Of a stretch of 64,000 nt of DNA, positions 53,665-62,430 are shown in pieces. Position numbers and translations under genes: made by a program. Location: the NCBI RefSeq assembly GCF_900103875.1, contig NZ_LT629705.1:4969001-5033000 (forward strand), in the 5' to 3' direction. The stretch is from Pseudomonas arsenicoxydans. Lineage in GTDB: Bacteria; Pseudomonadota; Gammaproteobacteria; Pseudomonadales; Pseudomonadaceae. Numbering within the stretch: the stretch's first letter is position 1; each line of letters starts with the position of its first letter. The notes under the pieces are model-generated. The model did not search any database. It was given only the letters and a program-made list of their open reading frames with translations, and was not told the origin of the DNA.

Positions 53665-54585
53665 TCACCGCGGCAATGAACGCGCCCAGCCAGCGACCAG
53701 CTGTGCGCTGATGCTGACCCCGCCACACACCACAATCACCACGTCATGAGCCTGAGCAATCGCCGGATGGTCCAGATACGCGACGGCCAATGAAACACCG
53801 CATGCCGGCTCGACCAGTTGTCGCAGGTCGCTGGCATAACGCACCACGCCCATGATCGCCTCATCATCGCCGAGCACCACGCATTCGTAGGGAAACTCGC
53901 GAATGTGCTGCACAGGCCAGGCAGCCACTTGTGCAGCGCCAAGCGAAGTGGCCACTGTGTCGATTCGCGGCAATCTGACCGGATGGCCAGCCTTCATGGC
54001 AGCCGCAAAGGACGCCGCCCCCAGGGTTTCGCAGGCGACGATCCGGCAATCCCTGCGGTTGTGCCGCATCAATCCGGTCAGGATGCCCGACAGCAAACCG
54101 CCGCCGCCCACCGACGTCACGATCGCATCGACTTGAGGACAGTCCTCCAGGACTTCGTCGATCAGCGTGCTGTGCCCTTCCCACAACACGGGATGGTCAA
54201 ACGCCGGCACGTATTGAGTATCCGAATCTTGGGAGAGTTCTTTCGCCCGTTGATTGGCCTCGTCCCAGACCTTGCCATGGACGATCACCTCGGCACCGGT
54301 TTTGCTGATCCGTGCGCGGGTGGTTTCAGGCGTGGTGTGCGGCACTACGATGCAGGCTTGCAACCCGAGGGCAGCGGCCGCCATGGCGGTGGCAAAACCA
54401 GCGTTGCCACCGGAAGGACAAACGACTTTGCGTTTCCCCTGCGCCTTGGCCTGACTGCACAACAGGCCCATGCCGCGCAATTTGAATGAGCCACTGGGTT
54501 GCAGGTTTTCCAGTTTGAGCCAGATACGTCGGGCCGGCGTCGACAAGCCCGGGTGCAGAATCAACGGCGTTCTGATGTGCAGCAT
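53665..54585 (-). CDS. PLP-dependent serine/threonine dehydratase-like enzyme
   Basis: 306 residues from ATG 54585 (MLHIRTPLILHPGLS) with GGGAG upstream. LENLQPSGSFKLRG carries the PLP lysine (Lys35), CPSGGNAGFATA binds the substrate carboxylate, and VGGGGLLSGI binds the phosphate. It is shorter than biosynthetic IlvA and has no ACT regulatory domain, matching catabolic serine/threonine dehydratases that give pyruvate or 2-oxobutyrate. A near-perfect 14-bp inverted repeat lies 18 bases upstream. Confidence 0.88.
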   Translation of the reverse strand: MLHIRTPLILHPGLSTPARRIWLKLENLQPSGSFKLRGMGLLCSQAKAQGKRKVVCPSGGNAGFATAMAAAALGLQACIVVPHTTPETTRARISKTGAEVIVHGKVWDEANQRAKELSQDSDTQYVPAFDHPVLWEGHSTLIDEVLEDCPQVDAIVTSVGGGGLLSGILTGLMRHNRRDCRIVACETLGAASFAAAMKAGHPVRLPRIDTVATSLGAAQVAAWPVQHIREFPYECVVLGDDEAIMGVVRYASDLRQLVEPACGVSLAVAYLDHPAIAQAHDVVIVVCGGVSISAQLVAGWARSLPR

Positions 54586-54603
54586 TTTGCGCTCCCTAGG
54601 GCA

Positions 54604-54638
54604 ACACCGACCTGTCGGAATTTTCGACACGTCGGTGT
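54604..54638. promoter_or_regulatory. Inverted repeat upstream of the dehydratase gene
   Basis: ACACCGACCTGTCG and CGACACGTCGGTGT, 14-bp arms with one mismatch around 7 bases. No T-run follows on either strand, so an operator is more likely than a terminator. Confidence 0.5.
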
Positions 54639-54686
54639 GAATGGTCCTTATTCAAGCTTAGTTCACCTTGTCCCCAAGGTTACCGT

Positions 54687-55478
54687 CTACCGATAGCGCG
54701 GCGCCACCGACGAGTGGCCAAACGACCCGGACAGCACTTGGCGCTGGCTTTCGTAGGTATCCCACTTGTCGCCCTCGTGCAAACTCGGGATCGTCACCAC
54801 TTCCCCTCTCGCCAGCCCCAACAACGCGGCGTCGACCATATCTTCGGCGGACATGACGATCTCTTGCGGCAGGTTTTCCACCGGGTTGCCGGCTTCGCTC
54901 CAGAAGTTGGTGGCGGTAGCGCCGGGCAGCACGGCCTGAACATGAACGCCCTTGTCGGCCAGTTCGTGGTGCATTGACTGGCTCAATCCCAAGACAAAGG
55001 CCTTGGTCCCACCGTAGACGCCGTTGAGGATTTCCGGGGCGATCGCGACGATCGAGGCGATGTTGATCACGGTGCCGGTGCCGCGCGCCACAAATCCAGG
55101 GGCCACGGCATAAGATAAACGCATGAGCGCGGTGACATTGAGCGTGACCATGTCCTCCATGTCATCCACCGGACTGCCGAGCAACGGCATGACGCCGCCA
55201 ACGCCGGCATTGTTGACCAGCAATGTGATGCTCGCGTCATTGCGCAGAATGCTTTCGACCTTAATCAGGTCAGCCTTTTGCTTAAGGTCGGCGGTGACCA
55301 CTTCGATGGCGCGGCCGGTTTCGTTGCTCAGGTGGTTGGCCAGCGCGTTGAGCTTTGCCTGGCTGCGGGCTACCAGAATCAGGTCGTAACCCTGGCGGGC
55401 GAGCCGGTCGGCATAGACCGCGCCGATGCCCGAAGAAGCGCCAGTAATCAATGCAGTGCCTTTGGATGAGAGGGCCAT
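54687..55478 (-). CDS. Short-chain dehydrogenase/reductase
   Basis: 263 residues from ATG 55478 (MALSSKGTALITG), with AAGGA upstream; a TTG six bases earlier is less likely. GASSGIGAVYADRLARQG binds NADP, NNAG is present, and catalytic Ser-Tyr-Lys occur in INIASIVAI and VYGGTKAF. Belongs to the classical SDRs often called oxidoreductase of the DltE/YqjQ group. Divergent from a GlxA-type regulator gene, with 125 bp between starts. Confidence 0.9.
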   Translation of the reverse strand: MALSSKGTALITGASSGIGAVYADRLARQGYDLILVARSQAKLNALANHLSNETGRAIEVVTADLKQKADLIKVESILRNDASITLLVNNAGVGGVMPLLGSPVDDMEDMVTLNVTALMRLSYAVAPGFVARGTGTVINIASIVAIAPEILNGVYGGTKAFVLGLSQSMHHELADKGVHVQAVLPGATATNFWSEAGNPVENLPQEIVMSAEDMVDAALLGLARGEVVTIPSLHEGDKWDTYESQRQVLSGSFGHSSVAPRYR

Positions 55479-55603
55479 GTTCAATTTCCTTCACAGTGAG
55501 GCGATAAGGTCGCCGGGTGTGAACTGTTATAAATTGACTTACGCGCGTCTCAAATGACGTTTAAAGTACGTTTTTCGGACATGACCGTTTGAGGGCATCA
55601 TCG

Positions 55604-56551
55604 ATGACATCCGTGGCGTTCGTGGTTTTCGAGGGTTTTCAGTCCATGGCGCTGGCCGCCATGCCCGTGTTCGAGTACGCCAACTTCAGCGCCGGCGAAG
55701 CGCTGTATGACGTGAGCGTGATTTCTGAGGACGGCCGCACGTTGCGCGCGTCCGGCGGTTTGAGCGTCGGGACCCAGGCGTTCGATGAGCGGGTGTTCGA
55801 CACGGTAATCGTGGTCGGTGGTGACAGCATCCTCGAACAGGCACCCGAAGGCGTGCTGGCCTACTTGCGCGCCAGCGTGAAAACCGCACGGCGTACCGCC
55901 TCGATTTGTTCGGGGGCATTCGTGCTGGCCCAGGCCGGGCTGCTCGATGGACGACGCGCCACCACGCATTGGGCTTACGCGCGGGAACTGCAAGCGCGGT
56001 TTCCCTCGATCAAGGTCGAAGAGGACCGCATTTACGTGGTCGACGGTGCCCTCTGGACCTCGGCAGGCATGACCGCCGGCATCGACCTAGCGCTGGCGAT
56101 GGTCGAAAAGGACCACGGTGCCGAACTGGCCCGCGCCGTCGCGCAAAAACTGGTGATGTACCAGCGCCGTGGCGGTGGCCAGTCACAGCATTCGGCGCTG
56201 CTGGAACTGGCGCCAAAATCCGACCGTATCCAGACCGTCCTCGGCTACGCCCGGGAACACTTGGCGTCACCGTTATCGGTGGAGCAACTGGCGGAAGTCG
56301 CGCGACTGAGTCCTCGGCAATTCAGCCGGACCTTTCGCGCCGAGACCGGCCAGTCCCCGGCCAAGGCCATCGAAAATCTGCGCCTGGAATCGGCGCGACA
56401 ACTGCTCGAACACGGGCGCCTGACCCTCGATCAAATCGCCACCGAGTCCGGGTTCACTGACCGTCGTCGCATGCGCGAAGCCTTCCTGCGCGCGTTTGGT
56501 CAGCCGCCGCAGGTGATTCGGCGCAACGCCAGGTCGCGGATGACGGCGTGA
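55604..56551 (+). CDS. GlxA-type AraC regulator with DJ-1/PfpI domain
   Basis: 315 residues from ATG 55604, with GAGGG 8 bases upstream. The N-terminal half is a glutamine-amidotransferase-like (DJ-1/PfpI) sensor with the nucleophile-elbow sequence SICSGAFVLAQAGLLDGRRATTHW. The C-terminal half has two AraC helix-turn-helix motifs (SVEQLAEVARLSPRQFSRTF, TLDQIATESGFTDRRRMREAF). It likely controls the divergent SDR gene and perhaps itself; the inducer is unknown. Confidence 0.92.
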   Translation: MTSVAFVVFEGFQSMALAAMPVFEYANFSAGEALYDVSVISEDGRTLRASGGLSVGTQAFDERVFDTVIVVGGDSILEQAPEGVLAYLRASVKTARRTASICSGAFVLAQAGLLDGRRATTHWAYARELQARFPSIKVEEDRIYVVDGALWTSAGMTAGIDLALAMVEKDHGAELARAVAQKLVMYQRRGGGQSQHSALLELAPKSDRIQTVLGYAREHLASPLSVEQLAEVARLSPRQFSRTFRAETGQSPAKAIENLRLESARQLLEHGRLTLDQIATESGFTDRRRMREAFLRAFGQPPQVIRRNARSRMTA

Positions 56552-56630
56552 TTCCAGGTGAGCAGGCTGCGCCGACGAATCAGCCTGACCATCTACACTC
56601 AAGGAGTCGGTGCAACCCGGAAGGATGCCC

Positions 56631-57290
56631 ATGAAAATCTCGCCCAAACTGGCGTTTTTCGCCATCGTCTCCACCCTCGCCTACCTGGGTCTCGCGATCT
56701 GGGGGCTGGGCGGATTTGCGGCGTTTTTCGCGCACACGCCGCTGGTGGTCATTGTCCTCGCCACCTTGGCGATGGCCATTGCCTCGCTGTTCACCGAGGT
56801 CAATCTGAGTTCCGGCGAACGCGAGGACCGGGGCAATCGTTGGGTGCTGCCGGCGTTCGGGGTGATCGGGTTGTTGAGTGGTTACCTGCCGGCCTATACC
56901 GACCGGATCGACTTCTGGACCTTCGGTGGCGAGGGCGTGCGCTGGCTGGGGGCATTGCTGTTTATCGTTGGCGGCGCGCTGCGAATATGGCCGGTGTTTG
57001 TGCTGGGCAGGCGTTTTAGCGGGCTGGTGGCGATTCAACCGGGGCACCGTCTGGTCACCGACGGCATCTACCGGCGTTTGCGCAACCCCAGTTACTTGGG
57101 AATGCTGGTGATCGCCGTGGGCTGGGCCCTGGGATTTCGCTCGACCGTCGGACTGCTGCTGGCGGCGCTGACGGTGATTCCACTGATTGCCCGCATTCAC
57201 TCGGAAGAGGCGCTGCTAAGGGCGCAATTCGGCAGTGAATACGAGGCTTATTGCGCGCGAAGCTGGCGGTTGATTCCCGGAATTTATTGA
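56631..57290 (+). CDS. Isoprenylcysteine carboxyl methyltransferase-family membrane protein
   Basis: 219 residues from ATG 56631, with GGAAGG 6 bases upstream. Five or six membrane segments; the C-terminal RRLRNPSYLGMLVIAVGWALGF ... EEALLRAQFGSEYEAYCARSWRLIPGIY matches the ICMT/phospholipid methyltransferase signature that binds SAM at the membrane face. The substrate in bacteria is unknown. Confidence 0.88.
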   Translation: MKISPKLAFFAIVSTLAYLGLAIWGLGGFAAFFAHTPLVVIVLATLAMAIASLFTEVNLSSGEREDRGNRWVLPAFGVIGLLSGYLPAYTDRIDFWTFGGEGVRWLGALLFIVGGALRIWPVFVLGRRFSGLVAIQPGHRLVTDGIYRRLRNPSYLGMLVIAVGWALGFRSTVGLLLAALTVIPLIARIHSEEALLRAQFGSEYEAYCARSWRLIPGIY

Positions 57291-57307
57291 AAATCCCGAC
57301 CCCACAT

Positions 57308-57976
57308 TTAGAGTTGCGTCAGGCAGATTTTCCCGTCGGGTTCTACTTGCGCGGTCACCCGGTCATAACCGGCTAACGTGGCATGTCGCGTCTGGATCGG
57401 ATGCTCATGTGTCGCGGTGATAATTACAAGGTCTGCCCCGGCAGCTTCCGCCGCCAGAATGCCCACGGCGGCGTCTTCGAAGATCAGACAATCGTTGACC
57501 TGAAAACCTAGCCGTCCAGCGGCCAATCGATAGCCCGAAGGATCCGGTTTACCGGCGCTGACGTCTTCGGCGGTGACCATCACGTCAGGCTCGGGAATCC
57601 CCGCGGCGGCCATTCGGCGCAAGGCCAGCGCTCTCGGTGCCGACGTGACAATCGCCCATTGATTCGCTGGCAAGCCGCTCAGGAAGTTCGCCGCGCCGGA
57701 CACCTCGACAATCCCCTCGACGTCATCGATTTCCGCTTCGGTTATCCAGTTGGCTTCGGCCTCGGCATCCACTGCCGGCAAGGCCAGACGATTGATGGTG
57801 TCGATGGCGCGGGCGCCGTGAATGGTCGGCAGGAAAGATTCGACGTCCACCCCGTGGCGCAAGGCCCAGGTTGTCCAGATCCGCTCGGCGGCGGCGATGG
57901 AGTTGAGGACGGTGCCATCCATATCAAATAGAAAAGCACGATACGGCGTATTCAAAATGCAATCGTGAGCAGACAA
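57308..57976 (-). CDS. HAD-superfamily phosphatase
   Basis: 222 residues if TTG 57976 (LSAHDCILNTPYRAFLFDMDG) is the start; no ATG fits near the domain, and the frame stays open to 58216. The nucleophile motif is DMDGTVLNS, motif II is VTSAPRAL, and motif III/IV KPDPSGYR and FEDAAVGI. The cap is the helical subfamily I type found in sugar-phosphate or phosphoglycolate phosphatases. The start is uncertain; the domain is not. Confidence 0.82.
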   Translation of the reverse strand: MSAHDCILNTPYRAFLFDMDGTVLNSIAAAERIWTTWALRHGVDVESFLPTIHGARAIDTINRLALPAVDAEAEANWITEAEIDDVEGIVEVSGAANFLSGLPANQWAIVTSAPRALALRRMAAAGIPEPDVMVTAEDVSAGKPDPSGYRLAAGRLGFQVNDCLIFEDAAVGILAAEAAGADLVIITATHEHPIQTRHATLAGYDRVTAQVEPDGKICLTQL

Positions 57977-58050
57977 GGAGGCGCTTCCTCTCGCAGGAGC
58001 CAGGACGGGTTCGCCGAGCAATGTAGCACTTGCAAAGAGACAGCGACGTA

Positions 58051-58458
58051 TCAGCCGACCGTTTTGGACTTCAAGGCCACGTCTACGCAATCCAGCAATT
58101 GCCCGATCGCCCAGGGTTTCTTGATGAATGTGACCGGATGCTTCACCCCGGATGTTTCGGGGGTTTCGAAACCGGACATGATCATGATCGGCGTCTGCGG
58201 CCAGCGATCCCCGCACAGATTGGCCAGTGCCGCACCGTTGATTTTCCCTGGCATGGTGATGTCGGTCAGTAGCAGTGAGACGCCGTCGGCATGCTCCTCC
58301 AGATACAGGGACGCAGCGTCTGCGCTGGTTTGCGGTTCAACCTTGAAACCCTCCTCCTGAAGAATTTCGCAGAGAAACTCCAGGATCAACGGGTCATCCT
58401 CGACCACCAGAATCAACCTTTCTGGAAGGTGCTCGCCCGCCTTCGATACTGGACACAT
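58051..58458 (-). CDS. Single-domain response regulator (CheY-like receiver)
   Basis: 135 residues from ATG 58458 (MCPVSKAGEHLP); an upstream in-frame ATG at 58569 is possible. ILVVEDDPLILEFL is the acidic pocket, LLLTDITMPG holds the phospho-acceptor Asp, and FIKKPW the conserved lysine. No output domain, so it acts through protein contacts, probably with a hybrid kinase elsewhere. Confidence 0.88.
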   Translation of the reverse strand: MCPVSKAGEHLPERLILVVEDDPLILEFLCEILQEEGFKVEPQTSADAASLYLEEHADGVSLLLTDITMPGKINGAALANLCGDRWPQTPIMIMSGFETPETSGVKHPVTFIKKPWAIGQLLDCVDVALKSKTVG

Positions 58459-58638
58459 GACTTCGTCACTCCCTGATTGCACAAATGATTTCGCGGACTC
58501 AAATCCGCTACCTACAGGTATGAGCAGCGGACTCGACGGAAATTCACTTTTGATACAGGACTGCGACAAAATGAGGCGCCTTGCAGTCTGCTTCGGCGCC
58601 TTAATTCCCTGTTTAGGCCCGCAGGGACGGTTTTCGGG

Positions 58639-58935
58639 TCAGTACGAGGGGGTTTCTTTTTTCATGGTGTCCTTGGACATCGCATCCTTTTTCATCGTGT
58701 CTTTGCTCATGGCGTCCTTGGACATGGTGTCTTTCTTCATTGTGTCCTTGGACATGGCGTCCTTTTTCATCGTGTTTTTCTGCATGGCATCCTTGGACAT
58801 TGCGTCTTTGCTCATGCTGTCGTTGCTCATGCTGTCGTTGCTCATGCTGTTATTAGTCGTCGCATCGGCGGCGAAAACACTGGCGGCACCCACGGCGAGG
58901 CACATGGAAAGTACAACGGTGGTTAGCTTTTTCAT
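58639..58935 (-). CDS. Exported MXKDX pentapeptide-repeat protein
   Basis: 98 residues. Signal peptide MKKLTTVVLSMCLAVGAASVFA, then about 13 tandem five-residue units of the type (A/T/S)M(S/K)(K/N)D, making the mature protein nearly all Met, Lys, Asp, Ser and Thr. TIGR02953-type proteins of this kind have unknown function; the regular methionines could bind Cu(I) or be oxidised reversibly. It follows a Tat-exported molybdopterin oxidoreductase and cytochrome b operon of the same direction. Confidence 0.88.
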   Translation of the reverse strand: MKKLTTVVLSMCLAVGAASVFAADATTNNSMSNDSMSNDSMSKDAMSKDAMQKNTMKKDAMSKDTMKKDTMSKDAMSKDTMKKDAMSKDTMKKETPSY

Positions 58936-59004
58936 GATGAGGCTCCAGAAGCACAGGTTGCGATTGAGCGCAGCACAAGCTGCGCGATGAAATGACCAGG
59001 GCCG

Positions 59005-59790
59005 TCAGCTACCGCCAAACCAGTTGTAGCCCTGGTCTTCCCAGTAGCCACCCGGATAGGTGTTGGTGACGAAAATGGCCTGAATGTGTTTGGGATTTTT
59101 GTAGCCCAGCTTGGTGGGCATGCGCAGCTTCATCGGGAAGCCGTACTGGCGCGGCAGGACGGCGCCGTCATAGGTCAGCGTCAGCAAGGTTTGCGAATGC
59201 AACGCGGTGGCCATGTCGATGCTGGTGTAGTAATCGTCAGCGCACTTGAAGCCGACATATCTGGCGTCCGTGTCGGCACCGACCCGCTTCAGGAAGTCGC
59301 TGAAACGCACGCCACCCCAGCGCCCAATCGCGCTCCAGCCTTCGACGCAGATGTGCCGGGTGATCTGGTCGGTCTGGGGCATGGCCCGCAGTTCTTCGAG
59401 GCGCCAGCTACGTTTGTCCGCGACCAGGCCGGTGACTTCCAGTCGATAACTCTCCTCCTCCACGGTCGGCGCCTCTTCGACACTGTAAAAGGCATTGAAG
59501 GGAAACGGCCGGGTGATCATCGACTCGGGGTAGGTCGGCGCCAGCGCATTGGGGTTGAACAACCAGCCCTGCACCCGATCATTGATACGGGACATGTATG
59601 ACAGCGCGGTCTCGACGCTTTCGTTGTCGGTGATGTCACAGCCGGACAACAGGGCCACGCCACCAAGGGTCAGGCCGCGTAGCAGGAACGAGCGACGTGA
59701 ACGGTCTTCGATCTGCGGGGCAATGATTTTACGGGCCTCGGACAGAATGGAGGACTCGTCCAGTCCTGAGCCTTCGATGCGCTTTTTCAT
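59005..59790 (-). CDS. Tat-exported sulfite-oxidase-fold molybdopterin oxidoreductase (MsrP/YedY-like)
   Basis: 261 residues. Twin-arginine motif SRRSFLLRG (31-39) followed by a lipobox-like LLSGC (Cys51), so it may be a lipoprotein after Tat export. The molybdenum-ligating cysteine is Cys148 in RHICVEGWSAIGRWGG. The closing TKLGYKNPKHIQAI and GYWEDQGYNWFGG segments are typical of the family. It overlaps its cytochrome b gene by 4 bp (ATGA). E. coli MsrP reduces methionine sulfoxide in periplasmic proteins; the same role here is plausible but not shown. Confidence 0.9.
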   Translation of the reverse strand: MKKRIEGSGLDESSILSEARKIIAPQIEDRSRRSFLLRGLTLGGVALLSGCDITDNESVETALSYMSRINDRVQGWLFNPNALAPTYPESMITRPFPFNAFYSVEEAPTVEEESYRLEVTGLVADKRSWRLEELRAMPQTDQITRHICVEGWSAIGRWGGVRFSDFLKRVGADTDARYVGFKCADDYYTSIDMATALHSQTLLTLTYDGAVLPRQYGFPMKLRMPTKLGYKNPKHIQAIFVTNTYPGGYWEDQGYNWFGGS

Positions 59791-60407
59791 ACAGGCTCCT
59801 TATGACCGGCGATCATGGCCCACAACGTTTTAGGAACCACCGCGACCATCACCAGATGAACCGCGACGAAAGCCACCAGCAGCGACATCGCGATGAAATG
59901 CACATGCCGCGCCGTGTCGTACCCGCCCAGCAGTTCACGCAACAGCGGGAACTGGACGGACTTCCACAGCACCAGCCCGGACAGCACCAGCAGCGTGATG
60001 TCGACCATCACGAACAGGTACGCCACACGTTGCACCTGGTTGTAATGACTCAGATCGGCATGACCCAACCGACCGCGCAAGGCTGCCCACAGGTCATGCA
60101 GGATTCCTTTGGGTGACACCGGAAAAAAGCGCCGTGACAGACGTCCACTGGTGATATTGATGATCAGATAGACAAGGCCGTTGATGGCCAACAACCACAT
60201 GGCTGCAAAATGCCATTGCAAGGCGCCCCCCAGCCAGCCGCCCAGCGTGATGGCCTTGGGAAAACTGAAATCGTAAAGCGGGGAAGCGTTGTAGATGCGC
60301 CATCCGCTGGTGACCATGACCAGCACTGCCAGGGCGTTCAGCCAATGGGTCAGTCGCAGCCAGCGAGGATGCGTGCTGACTGTGGGTGAAGCAGTTAACT
60401 TCGACAT
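59787..60407 (-). CDS. Cytochrome b561/b6-like haem membrane subunit
   Basis: 206 residues with four membrane segments. Likely haem-b ligands are His in RLTHWLNAL, QWHFAAMWLL, and the pair in RHVHFIAMSLLVAFVAVHLVM. It should pass electrons from the quinone pool to the molybdopterin protein encoded next with a 4-bp overlap. The arrangement parallels the MsrQ-MsrP pair, but this cytochrome belongs to the Ni/Fe-hydrogenase or thiosulfate-reductase b type rather than MsrQ. Confidence 0.88.
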   Translation of the reverse strand: MSKLTASPTVSTHPRWLRLTHWLNALAVLVMVTSGWRIYNASPLYDFSFPKAITLGGWLGGALQWHFAAMWLLAINGLVYLIINITSGRLSRRFFPVSPKGILHDLWAALRGRLGHADLSHYNQVQRVAYLFVMVDITLLVLSGLVLWKSVQFPLLRELLGGYDTARHVHFIAMSLLVAFVAVHLVMVAVVPKTLWAMIAGHKEPV

Positions 60408-60579
60408 GTCGGGCTCCCGGTGGCTGTTGTTATTGGTTGGAGCCGATTATGCGAGCCGACTGTTCGCCAAATCCTCACGCAAAGTTAAATTAAACGTGAT
60501 AACTCTCGATGCCCGACTGCGGTGCTCGCGCCGCAATTGTGGTTAAAATGCCGCCCCCTAAAATTGCCGACGCTGCCCG

Positions 60580-61521
60580 ATGAACTCAGATGCCCTCTCC
60601 ACCTTGCACAACCATTTGCTGACAGCGCTGGCAGCGGCTCCCGCGGAAACCCGCCGGCTGTTTCACGGCCGTGGCCGATGCTGGCCGGGGCTGGAGCAAT
60701 TGACGGTCGACTGGCTGCAGGGCGTGGTGCTGGTGTCGCTGTTCAAGGAACCTGAGGCAACGCAGCTGGAAGCCTTGAAACGCGTGCTGATGGACATCAC
60801 CCAGTCGCCGGAATGGAAACAATCCGGCGCGCAAACCCTGCTGCTGCAACACCGTTACCTGCTGCAAAGCACCACCGAATGGTTGCTGGGGGACGCGATC
60901 GAGGAAATGACCATCACCGAAGGTGGCCTGCGCTATCGCGTCGACCTGGGCCGCAAGCAGAACACCGGGCTGTTCCTCGACATGCGCTATGGCCGTGATT
61001 GGGTGCGGGCCAATGCCGAGGGCAAACGGGTGTTGAATCTGTTTGCCTACACGTGCGGTTTTTCGGTGGCGGCCATCGAGGGTGGCGCCGAACACGTGGT
61101 CAATCTGGACATGTCCAGCCCGGCCCTGAACCGTGGCCGCGACAATCATCGGCTCAACGGCCACGACATGAGCAAGGTGACTTTTCTCGGCCACGACCTG
61201 TTCAAGTCCTGGGGCAAGGTGATTGGCAAAGGCCCTTACGATCTGGTGATCATCGACCCGCCGTCCTTCCAGAAAGGCAGTTTTCTGCTGACCAAGGATT
61301 ACCAGCGTGTGCTGCGCCGACTGCCGGAATTGCTCAGCCCCGAAGGCACCGTGCTGGCATGCATGAATGACCCGGCGTTCGGTGCCGACTTCTTGATCGA
61401 GGGTGTCGAGCGAGAAGCGCCGAGCCTGCGTTTCGTGCAACGGCTGGAGAATCCGCCGGAGTTTCCGGACGCTGATATTGAATGCGGGTTGAAGGCGTTG
61501 GTGTTCAAGTTGGGAGCCTGA
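60580..61521 (+). CDS. Class I SAM-dependent methyltransferase, RlmI/RlmK-like
   Basis: 313 residues. GLFLDMRYGRDWV, VLNLFAYTCGFSVAAIEGG (SAM-binding motif I) and IIDPPSFQKGSF are typical of the COG1092 rRNA m5C/m2G methyltransferases. It lacks an N-terminal PUA domain, so it is a shorter relative whose RNA target is not defined. Stands alone, convergent with the LuxR gene. Confidence 0.87.
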   Translation: MNSDALSTLHNHLLTALAAAPAETRRLFHGRGRCWPGLEQLTVDWLQGVVLVSLFKEPEATQLEALKRVLMDITQSPEWKQSGAQTLLLQHRYLLQSTTEWLLGDAIEEMTITEGGLRYRVDLGRKQNTGLFLDMRYGRDWVRANAEGKRVLNLFAYTCGFSVAAIEGGAEHVVNLDMSSPALNRGRDNHRLNGHDMSKVTFLGHDLFKSWGKVIGKGPYDLVIIDPPSFQKGSFLLTKDYQRVLRRLPELLSPEGTVLACMNDPAFGADFLIEGVEREAPSLRFVQRLENPPEFPDADIECGLKALVFKLGA

Positions 61522-61545
61522 GTGCTCCCACAAAAAATCAGGTGA

Positions 61546-62319
61546 TCAGCGCGGCTGAAGCACCAGCGCAAACAACTCGCCGTGACCATTCACATTGAGC
61601 TTGTGATAGAGATTGCGCCGGTGCACTTTCACCGTCTCCGGGGAAATGCCCATTTGCTGGGCGATGGCTTTGCTGGAAAAGCCCTGAAGAATCAGCCTCG
61701 CCGTTTCGATTTCCCGTACCGACAAGCGCGCATCGAAGCGATCGAGCAACGCGGCCAAGTCCCCGGCCACAGGCTCAGCGGCCGCGCCTTGCGGTGGCAT
61801 CAATTGCAGATGACGGCGCATCGCCGCCAGCACCCAGTCACGCACGCACAGCAAACGGCCCTGCTCCTGGAGAGTGAATCGCGCTGAACGGCCCATCGAC
61901 AGACCAAGCACGGCGCCGTCGACGTTGACCATGAATTGCAATTCGTCACTGCCCACCACCGAGCGGAAATAGCTCAAGTAGTACTCGCTCTGCAGGAACT
62001 GGTCGGCGGCCACCGAATCCAGACTGTGCAAACCATCGACAATTCCGGCACACACCGCTTGGTAAAAAGGATCGAGCAGGTACATGCCGGCGCTGTAGTC
62101 CGCCAGCTCTTCCTGCTCGGTGGCGCTGCCTTTTGAGTCGAAGTCGATCAACAACCGAGGCACTCGCCCCGAGTGCATCAGCGCCACCAGAGCGTTGTCC
62201 ATCGGCACCAACAGCCGCAGCGTGTCGACCAGCGCACGCCAGAAACCGTCCTGCCCCAACGCACCAAACACCCGCGCCAGGCCCTGATGCACCGGCAACT
62301 CTTTCAACAACGCGTCCAC
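61546..62319 (-). CDS. LuxR-family transcriptional regulator
   Basis: 257 residues beginning with GTG 62319. N-terminal 180 residues are an unassigned sensor region; the C-terminal helix-turn-helix (LSVREIETARLILQGFSSKA, IAQQMGISPETVKVHRRNLYHKLNV) is GerE-type. No acyl-homoserine-lactone-binding signature was recognised, so quorum sensing should not be assumed. Divergent from the polyamine-type binding protein gene, which is the likely target. Confidence 0.9.
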   Translation of the reverse strand: MDALLKELPVHQGLARVFGALGQDGFWRALVDTLRLLVPMDNALVALMHSGRVPRLLIDFDSKGSATEQEELADYSAGMYLLDPFYQAVCAGIVDGLHSLDSVAADQFLQSEYYLSYFRSVVGSDELQFMVNVDGAVLGLSMGRSARFTLQEQGRLLCVRDWVLAAMRRHLQLMPPQGAAAEPVAGDLAALLDRFDARLSVREIETARLILQGFSSKAIAQQMGISPETVKVHRRNLYHKLNVNGHGELFALVLQPR

Positions 62320-62430
62320 GCACTACCCCTTTCGAGTAACCCATGATGGGAATGGGTGTGTATTGCGCCTGCCGATACGCTGCAAGCACCTGATCATTAC
62401 CGGCCTGCAGCAGGCCAGGAGTGCCGCATC

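Noticed and set aside
58640..58850. Regular short DNA repeats that could suggest a CRISPR array
   Set aside because: They are 15-bp coding repeats without spacers inside a signal-peptide protein of MXKDX type.
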